Shown: positions 17,090 through 26,780, counted from the stretch's first letter. The stretch is 64,000 nt of DNA from Desulfovibrio sp. X2 (GCF_000422205.1 NZ_ATHV01000044.1:62001-126000), one strand, 5' to 3'. A program made the numbers and translations. The notes: generated by a model from the sequence alone, not told the origin.

Positions 17090-17269
17090 GATGCGTCCTC
17101 GCAGGGCCTGCGCGTCAGGCGGCGCGTGCGGCCGTACGTGTTGCGGCGCGGGGCGGCGGCCGGAAATCGGCTGCCGATACCCCTGGTCTTCTCTCCTGGG
17201 TACCCGCAATCCGCGATTTTTCCAAGCCCGGCCTGCGGTCGGCCCGGCGCAAAATCCCGGGCCGGGGCG

Positions 17270-17650
17270 TCAGGGGCAGTCGATCTCGCAGTAGAAGTCG
17301 CCCGTGACCTCGCAGCAGGTGGCCTCGGAGCCGCAGAACGACTCCATGTCCGGATCGCAGGGCTTGCCGAGCCAGGACGGCGGCTTGGCCGCGTCCGGCA
17401 CGCAGACGAGGTGCAGGGGATCGCACCAGGCGCGGTCGCCGCAGTCGCTGTTGGACTTGCAGGGCGTGCGCCTGCGCGGCAGGGGGCGGCAGGTCCCGGT
17501 CATGTCCGTGACCGCGCAGTACTCGCCGTTGGGGCACTCGTGCGAGCCGCGGCAGGGCGTGTTCGAGACCGGGGGGCCGGACTGGCCCGCGGCCGGGACG
17601 GCCAGGAGCAGCAGGAGCAGGGTCCACAGGAGCGGCGCTGCGCGGCGCAT
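17270..17650 (-). CDS. Small exported cysteine-rich protein
   Basis: 126 residues; no named family recognised. A clear signal peptide (MRRAAPLLWTLLLLLLAVPA, cleavage near AAG-Q) leads to a mature part with 14 cysteines. Two similar blocks can be read: C-x5-C-x5-C-x8-C (CRGSHECPNGEYC...) and C-x5-C-x5-C-x6-C (CKSNSDCGDRAWC...), followed by a third Cys cluster with CC. The pattern suggests seven disulfides in a knottin/Dickkopf-like fold in the periplasm or outside the cell. ATG 17650 has AAGGTG six bases upstream and lies 11 bases after the treY stop, so it is probably the last gene of the trehalose operon. Confidence 0.7.
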   Translation of the reverse strand: MRRAAPLLWTLLLLLLAVPAAGQSGPPVSNTPCRGSHECPNGEYCAVTDMTGTCRPLPRRRTPCKSNSDCGDRAWCDPLHLVCVPDAAKPPSWLGKPCDPDMESFCGSEATCCEVTGDFYCEIDCP

Positions 17651-17661
17651 GGGGGACACCT

Positions 17662-20505
17662 TTACGGGGTCTTCTGGTGCGGCGCGGCCGAAGCGGCCTG
17701 GCCGAGGAGGAGCGCCGCCGGGAACCGTGCGAGCGACTCCCTTGGGAGAAGCGCGCGGGACAGGGGAAGCGACTCGCCCGTGAAGGCGTTGAATACGACT
17801 TCGGGCAGTCCGTCAAGGGCTTTCAGCCGCGTCTCGCCCCAGGGCGCTCCCAGGGGATAGTCCGTGCCGAAGAGGGGCCCGGTGCGCACCGGCGCGAGCA
17901 CGATGGCCGTGTCCGACCCGGCCTGCCCCGCGGCGGGGTCCCCGGGCGGCAGGCGGCGGGCGAAGGCGAAGAGGCGCGCCGCGCCCGGCCCCTCGACCTC
18001 CATGGGCTCGTAGCCGCCGCGCGCGAAGAGTTCCGGGGCGTTTTTGCGGGCCAGCAGGCCGCGCCACAGGGCGAAGAGCTTGACCCGGCCGTCCTCGGGC
18101 CTGGCGAGCAGGGTGCGCACGAGCTTCTCCGGGTTGTCGGCGAAGGCCTCCTCCATCTCCGCGAGCATGCGCGCGCGCAGATCGAAGTCCACGGGCCGCC
18201 GGTTGTCCGGGTCCACGAAGGAGAGGTCCCACAGTTCCGTGCCCTGGTAGACGTCCGGCACGCCCGGCGCCGCCAGCTTCAGCGCGAGCTGGGAGAGCGA
18301 GGCGGCCACGGCCGGGCGGGCCAGGGAATCGACCAGGGCCTGCATGGCCCGCGCAAAGGCGTTGCGCCCGGGCCTGAGCAGCGCGTCCACGGCCTCGCGG
18401 CAGGCCGCCTCGTACTCCTCGTCGGGCCGAAGCCACCCGGAGTTCTCCTTGCCCTCGCGCAGGGCCTTCTGCAGGAACTCCTGCATGCGGCGCGGGAAAT
18501 CGTCCGCGCGCGGCCCCTCCCAGGGCCAGCAGGCGAGCATGGAGAGCATGATCAGGTACTCGTCGTTGCGCGTGGGCGCGGCCGTTCCGCTCGCGGTCGT
18601 GCGGCGGCGGGGCGCCATGGCGCGCACGAAGCTCTTGAGCGCCGCGCGCCAGGCGCCCGGCAGGCCGGTCAGGGCTGCCAGGCGGGCGCGCGCGTCCTCG
18701 CCGCGCTTGGTGTCGTGGGTCGCGGTGGCGTTCATGGTCGCGGGCCAGTCCTTGGCGCGGCCGGAGAAGAAGGCGTGGGCCTCGTCCACGGCGAGGCCGA
18801 AGCGGCCCGGGTCGCCGCCCACCTCGTTCAGGCAGGGCAGGCGGTTCAGCACGTAGAAGGCCGTGTCCTCGAGCCCCTTGGCCATGAGCGGGCCGGTCAT
18901 CTGCTGGAAGCGCATGACGATGTGCAGCCACTGGCCGCGCTCCTCCTGGCCCATGCGCTCGGGGAAGTCGAGCAGCAGGAAGCGCTCGAGGAAGTCGAAC
19001 TCGGCGCTCAGGAGCGGCTCGGCCTGGCGGCTTCGGCGCACGGCCTCGCGGATGTAGGAGAGGTCCGCCGGGCGGAACGAGTCGCGCGAGAGGTAGGCGC
19101 GGTAGACCGGAAAGGCCACCAGCAGCTCGGCGATGGCCTGGCGGAGCGCGGTCAGGGTGATGTCGAAGGCGTCGCGGTCGCGGCTGGAGACGCTTTTCAC
19201 CAGCCGCGCCAGGTTGTCCACGTCGCCGGAGAGGTGCGTCTCGATGATGCGCCGCTTCTTGGCCGCCACGACCTGGGCGCGGCGCGGCAGGGGGCCCGCG
19301 TGGCCGCGGTAGGCTCGGTCGAAGTCGCGCTCCGCCGCCGGGTCCACGAGCAGCCCCGTGGCGGCCGCGGCGAAGTCGTAGCCCGTGGTCCCCTGCACCG
19401 GCCAGAAGGCGGGCAGGGGCTCGTCGCGCGAAAGGATCTTCTCCACCGCGATGTAGGCCTCCCCGGCCTTGGCGCGCAGCGTCCTGAGATAGGTCGAGGG
19501 GTCGTAGAGGCCGTCGATGTGGTCCACGCGCAGGCCGTCGAAGTCCCCGGAGGCGAGCCGGGAGAGGATCATGCGGTGGGTGTGGTCGAAGACCTCCTCC
19601 TTCTGCACGTTGAGGGAGATGAGGTCGTTTATGGAGAAGAAGCGGCGGTAGTTGATCTCCTCGCCCGCCACCTTCCAGTAGGAGAGGCGGAAGCGCTGCC
19701 TGGCGAGCACCTCGTCGAGGAAGTCCCAGGAGCCGTCCTCGCCGCCTGAATTGGCCTCGGCCAGCACGGAATCCACGTGGCCGCGCACCTCGGCGGAGGC
19801 TTCGCAGAGCTCCCAGAGCATGCCCTTGATGAAGGAGATCTGCTCGTAGCGCTCGCGGGGCGACTCGGCCGAGAGGTTCCTGATGGCGTAGAGCACGCCG
19901 GTGAGCTTCAGGTAGTCCGTGTGCGTGCGGCCGAGCCCGGCGCGCAGCCCGGCCAGCCCGTGCGTGAGGAGCAGGGGGTAGGTCTCGAGCGCCAGCGGCA
20001 GGCGCAGCTCCCAGTAGCGCGCGAAGAAGCCGTCCTGGTCGAAGCCGAGCCCGATCTCGCCGTGCTCCAGGGTGTGGCCGTAGAAGCCGCCCAAAAACGG
20101 CGCCAGCATCCGGCCCTTGAGGCTTTCCAGCGGATGGTCCCAGTCGATGTCGAAGAAGCCGTGGAAGCGCGAGGCCTCGCCGTTCTCGAGCAGGTCCACG
20201 AGCATGCGGTTCCCGCCGTCCACGGCCATGTGGTTGGGCACGATGTCCTGGATCCACGACAGGCCGAGCTCCCGGGCCAGGGCGCGCAGCCTCGTAAAGC
20301 CCTCCTCGCCGCCGAGCTCGGGATTCAGGCGCTGGTGGTCGCAGACGTCGTAGCCGTGCGCCGAGCCGGGCCGCGCGGCGAAGACGGGCGAGGCGTAGAT
20401 GTGGCTTATGCCCAGGCGCGCCAGATAGGGCAGCACGGCTTCGGCCTCCTTGAAGCCGAAGGCGGGCGAGAACTGCAGGCGGTAGGTGGCCGAGGGGACG
20501 TTCAC
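17662..20505 (-). CDS. treY: Maltooligosyltrehalose synthase
   Basis: Isomerises the reducing-end alpha-1,4 bond of malto-oligosaccharides to alpha,alpha-1,1, giving maltooligosyltrehalose in the cytosol. The 947-residue GH13 enzyme begins with PSATYRLQFSPAFGFKEAE. It has QDIVPNHMAVDG near 85, the nucleophile region GLRVDHIDGLYDP near 320, a VEKILSRDE acid/base region near 355, and a late NATATHDTKRGEDARAR typical of TreY. The start is GTG 20505, overlapping the GH57 stop (GTGA). Together with treZ in the same operon it forms the two-step TreY-TreZ trehalose route. No treX debranching gene is seen; the GH57 enzyme may supply or trim the glucan. Confidence 0.95.
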   Translation of the reverse strand: MNVPSATYRLQFSPAFGFKEAEAVLPYLARLGISHIYASPVFAARPGSAHGYDVCDHQRLNPELGGEEGFTRLRALARELGLSWIQDIVPNHMAVDGGNRMLVDLLENGEASRFHGFFDIDWDHPLESLKGRMLAPFLGGFYGHTLEHGEIGLGFDQDGFFARYWELRLPLALETYPLLLTHGLAGLRAGLGRTHTDYLKLTGVLYAIRNLSAESPRERYEQISFIKGMLWELCEASAEVRGHVDSVLAEANSGGEDGSWDFLDEVLARQRFRLSYWKVAGEEINYRRFFSINDLISLNVQKEEVFDHTHRMILSRLASGDFDGLRVDHIDGLYDPSTYLRTLRAKAGEAYIAVEKILSRDEPLPAFWPVQGTTGYDFAAAATGLLVDPAAERDFDRAYRGHAGPLPRRAQVVAAKKRRIIETHLSGDVDNLARLVKSVSSRDRDAFDITLTALRQAIAELLVAFPVYRAYLSRDSFRPADLSYIREAVRRSRQAEPLLSAEFDFLERFLLLDFPERMGQEERGQWLHIVMRFQQMTGPLMAKGLEDTAFYVLNRLPCLNEVGGDPGRFGLAVDEAHAFFSGRAKDWPATMNATATHDTKRGEDARARLAALTGLPGAWRAALKSFVRAMAPRRRTTASGTAAPTRNDEYLIMLSMLACWPWEGPRADDFPRRMQEFLQKALREGKENSGWLRPDEEYEAACREAVDALLRPGRNAFARAMQALVDSLARPAVAASLSQLALKLAAPGVPDVYQGTELWDLSFVDPDNRRPVDFDLRARMLAEMEEAFADNPEKLVRTLLARPEDGRVKLFALWRGLLARKNAPELFARGGYEPMEVEGPGAARLFAFARRLPPGDPAAGQAGSDTAIVLAPVRTGPLFGTDYPLGAPWGETRLKALDGLPEVVFNAFTGESLPLSRALLPRESLARFPAALLLGQAASAAPHQKTP

Positions 20506-22970
20506 GGCTGCCTCGTCCGCATGCCGAGCTCGGCCCCCAGCTCGTCGAAGGCCGCGATCCAGGCCTCGGCCGTGCCGTCGCCCTGCCCCGTGCGTTCCTC
20601 CATCTCCGGGCGCAGGGAGGCGCTCAGGTTGAACCAGATGTTCTGCGCCCGCCAGCGGTGAAGCCCGAGCGGCAGGCGAGCGAGGAGCACCGCGCCGTCG
20701 CGCAGCCTGTTCAGAAGCCCCATGTCCGCCGGAGCGGCCGCGAACTCCTCGGCCCGCGCGTCCAGCCAGCGGGCGGCCCACATGCCCAGCCGGTTCTCGT
20801 CCAGGCCCAGGGCGAGGCGCTGGTTCTCGTCGAGCAGGCGGCCCAGCTCCTCGCCGTCTATCTCCCGGGCGCGAAAGAGCCTTTTGAGCTCCGTGCCGAC
20901 CACGAAGTGCGCGACCTCGACCATGTGGCGCGGGGCCGGGATGTCCAGCCAGTGCAGGAAGTCGAGCATGCCGCAGTGGCGCTCGTGGATGTCCCGGAAG
21001 GCTTCCGCCGCCTCGGCCCTGGCGGGCCTCAGCATGGCCCGGACCACGCGGCGCTGCCCGTCGCGGAAGAGGTCGCGCACCGTGAAGATGGAGTCCGCGA
21101 AGCGTTTTTCGAGCCGCCCGCGCGTCGCCTCCAGGTCGTCCTTCTCGAAGGGCGCGGCGATCTCTCGGCGCATGGGCCCGAAGCGGCTGCTGAGCGTCGA
21201 GGGCGAGACGCCGCAGGTCAGCTCGTGGCCGCCCTCGTGCAGCACGGCGAAGAGCAGCGGCAGCTCCTCGCCCGTGACCAGGGAGCGCAGGCGGCCCGCG
21301 CCGCACAGGAGCGCCGCCGGATCGCGGACGAGGCGCTCGGCCCGCTCCTCGTGGAAGGAGAAGGCGCCGAAGGCCTTGTCCGTGCCCGCGTACTGGAAGA
21401 GCGCGGCGATGGCGTAGTGCGCGGCCACGCGCGGCAGGTCCACGCAGGCGGGCTTGGCGTAGGCGGTGAAGGCCGCGGCACCGTTCTCGAGCACGTTGGA
21501 GGGCGCCTCGGCCAGGAGCTCCAGGAACCCGGGCTCCAGGTCCTCGCCCGTGAGCTCGCGCGCCAGCTGCATGGCGCGCACGGCGTACATCATCACCTGC
21601 ACGGTCTCGATGCCCGAGACCTCGTCGAAGAACCAGCCGCAGCTCGTGTAGGTCAGCTGCCCGAAGCGGGCCATCTCCAGGAGCTTCAGGGTGCGCAGGC
21701 GCTTGTCGCGGGCCGGGGAGCGGCGGCCGTGCTCGGCCAGGAAGCGGCGCACGTTCTCCTCGGAGCGGTCGAGGATGACCTCGATGTAGGCCGTGCGCGC
21801 GGCGAAGGGATCCTTCAGGAGCGGCCCTCCCTCGCGTTGGAGGATCGCGTCCAGCCGTTCGCCCAGGCGGTTCACGGCGTTGCGCAGGGGGGCGCGCCAG
21901 GCCTGGGTCCAGCCCGGGTGGCCGCCGGAGTTGCAGCCGCAGTCGGCCCGCCAGCGCTCCACGCCGTGCACGCAGCTCCACGACGAGTTCTCGAAGATCT
22001 CCACCTCCATGGTCGGCGGGTGGCGTTCCAGATATTCGCCGTAATTGGTGAGCGTCAGGCCCTCGTCCTGCTCGATGAGCCTGAGCGCGAAGGCCAGCCC
22101 CATCTCGCCGTGGGCGTGGTGATGGCCGTATGTCTCGCCGTCCGTGGCCACGTGCACGAGCTGGGGCCAGTCCCGCCCGTTGTCGGAGCCGTTTGCCGTC
22201 CCGTTCTCCCCCTCGGGCGCGAAGGCCGAGAGGAGGCGGTCTCGGAAGGCCTCGCCGCTGGTGAGCAGCCCGCCGAAGGCCAGGTCCTGGGAGATGGGGC
22301 CGTCGTAGAAGAACAGGGCGATGCTCCTGCCGGAGGGCAGGCGCTGCAGGTAGGGCGTGGTCGGGTCCACGCCGCCGTCCTGCACCTCGCGCCACTCCTC
22401 CCCGTCCAGGCGGCGCACGCGCGCGGCCTGGCGCGGGGCGAGGATGGTGAAGGCGATTCCGGCCTCGGTCAGGAGCTCGAGCGTCAGGATGTCCACGGCC
22501 GTTTCGGGCAGCCAGATGCCCTCGGGATCGCGGCCGAAGCGACGGCGGAAGTCGCAAAGCCCCCAGGCGAGCTGGGTGCGCCGGTCGCGCTCCGTGGCCA
22601 GGGGCATGATCATGTGGTTGTAGACCTGGGCCAGGGCCGAGCCGTGGCCGGAGAAGCGCTCGCGCGAGAGGCGGTCGGCCTGGATCACGGCGTCGTGCGC
22701 CTCGGGGTGGCGGCGCTCGAGCCAGGAGAGCAGCGTGGGGCCGAAGTTGAAGCTCATGCGCGAGTAGTTGTTGACGATGTCCTCGATGCGGCCCTCCCCG
22801 TCCAGGATGCGGGCCTGGGCGTTGGGGCCGTAGCACTGCGCCGTGATGCGCTCGTTCCAGTCGTGGTAGGGCCAGGCCGAGTCCTGCACCTCCACCTCCT
22901 CGAGCCAGGGGTTCTCGCGCGGGGGCTGGTAGAAGTGGCCGTGCAGACAGATGTAGCGGGGCAGGCTCAT
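20502..22970 (-). CDS. GH57 family glycoside hydrolase with DUF3536-type C-terminal region
   Basis: 822 residues. The N-terminal ~350 residues are a GH57 (beta/alpha)7 barrel: ICLHGHFYQPPRENPW at 7-22, the GIWLPETAVD catalytic-Glu motif near 148, and HVATDGETYGHHH near 280 with the catalytic Asp. The remainder is all-alpha and matches the architecture of GH57 proteins with a DUF3536 tail. GH57 members include alpha-amylases, 4-alpha-glucanotransferases and branching enzymes, so the reaction is unassigned. It overlaps treZ upstream (ATGA) and treY downstream (GTGA), so it is translated with the trehalose enzymes and probably prepares malto-oligosaccharides from a glycogen-like store. Confidence 0.88.
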   Translation of the reverse strand: MSLPRYICLHGHFYQPPRENPWLEEVEVQDSAWPYHDWNERITAQCYGPNAQARILDGEGRIEDIVNNYSRMSFNFGPTLLSWLERRHPEAHDAVIQADRLSRERFSGHGSALAQVYNHMIMPLATERDRRTQLAWGLCDFRRRFGRDPEGIWLPETAVDILTLELLTEAGIAFTILAPRQAARVRRLDGEEWREVQDGGVDPTTPYLQRLPSGRSIALFFYDGPISQDLAFGGLLTSGEAFRDRLLSAFAPEGENGTANGSDNGRDWPQLVHVATDGETYGHHHAHGEMGLAFALRLIEQDEGLTLTNYGEYLERHPPTMEVEIFENSSWSCVHGVERWRADCGCNSGGHPGWTQAWRAPLRNAVNRLGERLDAILQREGGPLLKDPFAARTAYIEVILDRSEENVRRFLAEHGRRSPARDKRLRTLKLLEMARFGQLTYTSCGWFFDEVSGIETVQVMMYAVRAMQLARELTGEDLEPGFLELLAEAPSNVLENGAAAFTAYAKPACVDLPRVAAHYAIAALFQYAGTDKAFGAFSFHEERAERLVRDPAALLCGAGRLRSLVTGEELPLLFAVLHEGGHELTCGVSPSTLSSRFGPMRREIAAPFEKDDLEATRGRLEKRFADSIFTVRDLFRDGQRRVVRAMLRPARAEAAEAFRDIHERHCGMLDFLHWLDIPAPRHMVEVAHFVVGTELKRLFRAREIDGEELGRLLDENQRLALGLDENRLGMWAARWLDARAEEFAAAPADMGLLNRLRDGAVLLARLPLGLHRWRAQNIWFNLSASLRPEMEERTGQGDGTAEAWIAAFDELGAELGMRTRQP

Positions 22971-24877
22971 GGCGTCGCCTCTCGGGCCGGTTGGGGGGAC
23001 TGCCGAAGGGACGGATAGGGGGGCAGGTCGCGCGCCAGGACCAGGGCGCGCGGCCCGGGCAGCGTCATGCGCCGCGCGGCGTCGGGGCCGGGGGCGGAGT
23101 CGGGAAAGACCGCGCCCGGGCCGCCGAAGACGGCCGCGCCCGTGTCGAGCAGCACCCGCCAGCCCGTGCCTTCGAGCAGGGAGGGGAAGTCGGCCGCGAG
23201 CCGCTTTTCGAAGGAGGCCAGGAGCAGGGCCTCGCGGCCGCCGCCCGCGCGGCGCATGCACACGGCGCGGCGCTCGCGCCCGGCCGCCACCACGGGAAAG
23301 GCCCGCACGGACTCCCGGGTGCGCGTGGCGAAGGGCTCGGCCCGGCGCAGGGACAAAAGCTCCTTGTAGCAGGCCAGCACGCCCGCGTGGCCGGGCCTCG
23401 CGCGCGCCTCCCAGTCCAGGGTGGAACGGGCGAAGGTCTCCTCGGCGTCCGGGTCGGGCGGCTGCCCGCGCCAGCCGAAGGCGCGGAACTCCCGCCGCCT
23501 GCCCCGGCGCACGGCGCGCACCAGGTCCGGGTCGCCGTGGGAGACGAAATAGAGGAAGGGCTCGTCCGCCGCCCACTCCTCGCCCATGAAGAGCAGCGGC
23601 GTGAAGGGCGAGAGCAGCACGCAGGCCGCAGCGGCCTTGTAGGCTTCCAGGTCCGTGAGGGCGCAGAGCCGCTTGCCGAGCATGCGGTTGCCCACCTGGT
23701 CGTGGTTCTGCAGGCAGACCACGTGGGCCGCGCAGGCGAGGCCGTCGGGCGGCAGGCCCTGGCTGCGGCCGCGGAAGGCCGAGAAGGCGCCCCGGTAGCC
23801 GAAGCCGTGCTCGAGGGCCTCGGCCGCGTGGGACGCGCGGCCGTAGTCCCTGTAGTAGCCGCGCGTCTCGCGCGTCAGCAGGGCGTGCAGGGAGTGGTGC
23901 AGGTCGTCGCTCCACACGGCCCGGCAGCCGTAGCCGCCGAGCTCGCGCGACCTCGCCAGGCGCGGGTCGTTGGCGTCGGACTCGGCGATGAGGCGCAGGG
24001 GGCGGCCGAGCTCCTCGGCCAGTCCGTCCACGGCCTTTGAGAGCTCGGCCAGGATGTGGCGGGGCGATTCGTCGTGGATGGTCTGCACCGCGTCCAGGCG
24101 CAGGCCGTCCAGGTGGTAGCGCGAGAGCCAGTGCAGGGCGTTGCCGACCACGTAGGCGCGCACGCCGTCGCTGCCCGGGCCGTCGTAGTTCACGGCCTGG
24201 CCCCAGGGCGTGTGGTGGCTGTCGGTGAAGTAGGGGCCGAACTCGCGCAGGTAGTTCCCCTCCGGCCCGAGGTGGTTGTAGACCACGTCCAGGATCACGG
24301 CGAGGCCCAGGGCATGGGCCGCGTCCACGAAGGCCTTGAGCCCTTCGGGCCCGCCGTAGGCCGCGTGCACGGCATAGGGCGCCACGCCGTCGTAGCCCCA
24401 GTTGCGGCTGCCCGGAAAGGCGGCCACGGGCATGACCTCCACGGCCGTGACGCCGAGCTCGGCGAGCAGGGGCAGGCGGTCAGCGGCTGCGAACAGGTCG
24501 CGGCCCGGGGTGAAGGTGCCCGCGTGCAGCTCGTAGATCACCCAGTCCGCAAAGGCGGGTGGGCGGAAGCCCTGGTCGGTCCAGGAAAAGGCCGCGTGGT
24601 CGACCACGGCCGAGGGGCCGTGCACGCCCTCGGGCTGCAGGTGCGAGGCCGGATCGGGCCGCTCGGGGCCGCCGTCCACGGAGTAGGCGTAGCGCAGCCC
24701 CGGGACGATGCCCGGAAGCTGCAGCCGCCACCAGCCGTCGCCGCCCGGCCCCGTCTCCCGTTCCATGTTCAGGCGGCCCTGCTCCGGGCCGGGCAGCACC
24801 AACTCGAGCCGCTTGGCCTCGGGAGCCCAGCAGGTGAACCCGCACGATCCGTCGGCAAAGGTATGTCCCGCTCGCAT
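22967..24877 (-). CDS. treZ: Malto-oligosyltrehalose trehalohydrolase
   Basis: Releases trehalose from maltooligosyltrehalose, the step after TreY. The 636-residue product has an N-terminal CBM48/E-set domain (FTCWAPEAKRLELVLPG near 15) and a GH13 barrel with VEVMPVAAFPGSRNWGYDG near 145 and DVVYNHLGPEGNY near 195. The nucleophile Asp is in LDGLRLDAVQTIHDES near 250, the acid in LIAESDAND near 285 and QNHDQVGNR near 390. ATG 24877 is preceded by GAGGAGA. It is the first gene of the treZ-GH57-treY operon, which may serve osmoprotection. Confidence 0.94.
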   Translation of the reverse strand: MRAGHTFADGSCGFTCWAPEAKRLELVLPGPEQGRLNMERETGPGGDGWWRLQLPGIVPGLRYAYSVDGGPERPDPASHLQPEGVHGPSAVVDHAAFSWTDQGFRPPAFADWVIYELHAGTFTPGRDLFAAADRLPLLAELGVTAVEVMPVAAFPGSRNWGYDGVAPYAVHAAYGGPEGLKAFVDAAHALGLAVILDVVYNHLGPEGNYLREFGPYFTDSHHTPWGQAVNYDGPGSDGVRAYVVGNALHWLSRYHLDGLRLDAVQTIHDESPRHILAELSKAVDGLAEELGRPLRLIAESDANDPRLARSRELGGYGCRAVWSDDLHHSLHALLTRETRGYYRDYGRASHAAEALEHGFGYRGAFSAFRGRSQGLPPDGLACAAHVVCLQNHDQVGNRMLGKRLCALTDLEAYKAAAACVLLSPFTPLLFMGEEWAADEPFLYFVSHGDPDLVRAVRRGRRREFRAFGWRGQPPDPDAEETFARSTLDWEARARPGHAGVLACYKELLSLRRAEPFATRTRESVRAFPVVAAGRERRAVCMRRAGGGREALLLASFEKRLAADFPSLLEGTGWRVLLDTGAAVFGGPGAVFPDSAPGPDAARRMTLPGPRALVLARDLPPYPSLRQSPQPAREATP

Positions 24878-24998
24878 CCGTCTCCTCGTATGGCACCCGC
24901 GTCCCTGCGGGGGAATTTGGCGCAAGCATACAGGAAACAGCGGGTCGCGTTCCAGCAAAAACCCTTGGAAACGGGAGTTTTTTGCCGCCGGAAACGGC

Positions 24999-25054
24999 GA
25001 AACCCGCGCGGACGCGGGTTTCGGGGAGTGCCGCGCGGCCTTTCGGCCGCGCGG
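24999..25054 (-). terminator. Double hairpin terminating the sulP transcript
   Basis: Going down the minus strand after the sulP stop (25077) there are two perfect 10-bp stems with 4-nt loops: 25054-25045/25040-25031 (CCGCGCGGCC-GAAA-) and 25022-25013/25008-24999 (GAAACCCGCG-TCCG-). The second stem ends in GTTTC. The pair separates sulP from treZ. Confidence 0.65.
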
Positions 25055-25076
25055 GGAAGAGGTGCCGTGGCCGGGA

Positions 25077-26780
25077 TCAGGCCGAGGCGCCCTCCAGGGC
25101 ACGGCGCTCGGCCACCAGCGCGCGGGCCAGGGCCCTGGCCCCGGCGTAGTCCTCGACGATGCGTTCCGCGCCCACGACGCGGTCCGTGCCCATCTTGCGC
25201 AGCCGCTTCAGGGTCTTCTCCTTGACTCCGGCCAGGATGACCTCGGTGCGGCTCTTGGCGCACTGTCCGATGAACGACTCCAGCGCCGAGAGGCCCGTGG
25301 AGTCGATGGTCGGCACCTTGTCCATGAGCAGGATGAAGACCATGGGCTGGCGCTGCATGGCGTTGATCGTGGCGCGGAAGCGGTCGGCCACGCCGAAGAA
25401 GAAGGGGCCGTCGATCTCGTAGGTCTGCACGAACTCGTCGTGGGGCAGCTCCCCGCCCTCGGCCGCGTCGTCCTCGGCCGCGTATCCGTTGCTGACCGTG
25501 ATCTGCGTGACCTCGCTCATGCGGCGCATGAAGAGGATGGCCGCGAAGACGATGCCCGTGAACACGGCCACGGTGAGGTCGATGAGCACCGTGATCAGGA
25601 AGGTGGCGCACATGACCATGACGTCGGACTTTGGGGCCTTGAACAGGCGCAGGAACTTGTGGAACTCGCTCATGTCCCAGGCCACCACGATGAGCACGGC
25701 CGCGAGGCTGGCCAGCGGGATGAACGAGGCCACGGGCGCCAGGAAGAGGATGAAGCAGAGCAGCACGCCCGCGTGGATCATGCCCGCCACGGGCGTCTGG
25801 CCGCCGGCCTTGATGTTCGTGGCCGTGCGCGCGATGGCGCCGGTGGCCGGGATGCCGCCGAAGAGCACGGAGAAGATGTTGGCCACGCCCTGGGCCGCGA
25901 GCTCCACGTCGGAGTTGTGCCGGTCGCCGGTCATGCCGTCCGCGACCACGCAGGAGAGCAGCGACTCGATGCCCGCGAGCATGGCGATGGTCAGGGCGTC
26001 CGGGAAGACGGCGCGCACGGCCGCAAGCGTGATGTGCGGCATGTGCAGCCCGGGCAGGCTCGAGGGGATGCCGCCGAAGCGGGTGCCGATGGTCTCCACG
26101 TGCAGCCCGGCCAGGCCGGTCACGAGGCAGCCGAGGACGACCGCGACCACCGGGGCCGGGATGCGCGGCGAGAAGCGGCGCACGAGGAGGATGACCGCGA
26201 GCGAGGCCAGCCCCACGCCGACCGTGGCGGGGTCGAAGGTTCCCGCGTTGGAGAGGAAGGCGCCCCACTTGGGCAGGAAGTCGGGCGGCACCGCGCCCAT
26301 CTTGAGCCCGAAGAAGTCCTTCATCTGCGAGGAGAAGATGATCACCGCGATGCCCGCGGTGAAGCCCGTGGTCACGGGATAGGGGATGAACTTGATGAGC
26401 GTGCCCATGCGGCAGAAGCCGAGGATCATGAGCAGCACGCCCGCGATGAGCGTGGTCAGGACCAGGCCGTCGTAGCCGTGGCGGAAGAGCACGCTGTAGA
26501 TGATGACCACGAAGGCGCCGGTGGGGCCGCCGATCTGGTAGCGGCTGCCGCCCAGAAACGAGATCAGGAACCCGGCCACGATGGAGGTCACGAGCCCCTT
26601 GTCCGGCGTGGTTCCGGAGGCGATGGCGAAGGCCATGGCCAGGGGCAGGGCGACCACGCCGACCGTGGCGCCGGCCATGAGGTCGCGCATGAAGAATTCG
26701 GCGGAATATCCCCGCCCGAGCATGGAGAAGAAACGCGGCATGAATCTGCCTGATTTCGTGCCGGAAGCCTTGTTGTCCAT
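25077..26780 (-). CDS. SulP-family anion transporter with STAS domain
   Basis: 567 residues. The membrane part (about residues 30-430, 10-14 helices) begins with RDLMAGATVGVVALPLAMAF, the SulP signature, followed by GPTGAFVVIIYS and PVTTGFTAGIAVIIF. The C-terminal cytosolic STAS domain (about 455-555) carries DKVPTIDSTGLSALESF. SulP carriers move sulfate, bicarbonate or related anions by H+ or Na+ coupling; the substrate cannot be fixed from sequence. In a sulfate reducer sulfate is plausible, and bicarbonate is the alternative. ATG 26780 has only a weak upstream GGTGC. It stands alone, with a double-hairpin terminator behind it. Confidence 0.9.
   Translation of the reverse strand: MDNKASGTKSGRFMPRFFSMLGRGYSAEFFMRDLMAGATVGVVALPLAMAFAIASGTTPDKGLVTSIVAGFLISFLGGSRYQIGGPTGAFVVIIYSVLFRHGYDGLVLTTLIAGVLLMILGFCRMGTLIKFIPYPVTTGFTAGIAVIIFSSQMKDFFGLKMGAVPPDFLPKWGAFLSNAGTFDPATVGVGLASLAVILLVRRFSPRIPAPVVAVVLGCLVTGLAGLHVETIGTRFGGIPSSLPGLHMPHITLAAVRAVFPDALTIAMLAGIESLLSCVVADGMTGDRHNSDVELAAQGVANIFSVLFGGIPATGAIARTATNIKAGGQTPVAGMIHAGVLLCFILFLAPVASFIPLASLAAVLIVVAWDMSEFHKFLRLFKAPKSDVMVMCATFLITVLIDLTVAVFTGIVFAAILFMRRMSEVTQITVSNGYAAEDDAAEGGELPHDEFVQTYEIDGPFFFGVADRFRATINAMQRQPMVFILLMDKVPTIDSTGLSALESFIGQCAKSRTEVILAGVKEKTLKRLRKMGTDRVVGAERIVEDYAGARALARALVAERRALEGASA

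Noticed and set aside
20506-22836. Apparent in-frame N-terminal extension of treY giving a 1,724-codon frame
   Set aside because: The extra part is an out-of-frame reading of the GH57 gene; treY similarity begins at GTG 20505, which overlaps the GH57 stop.
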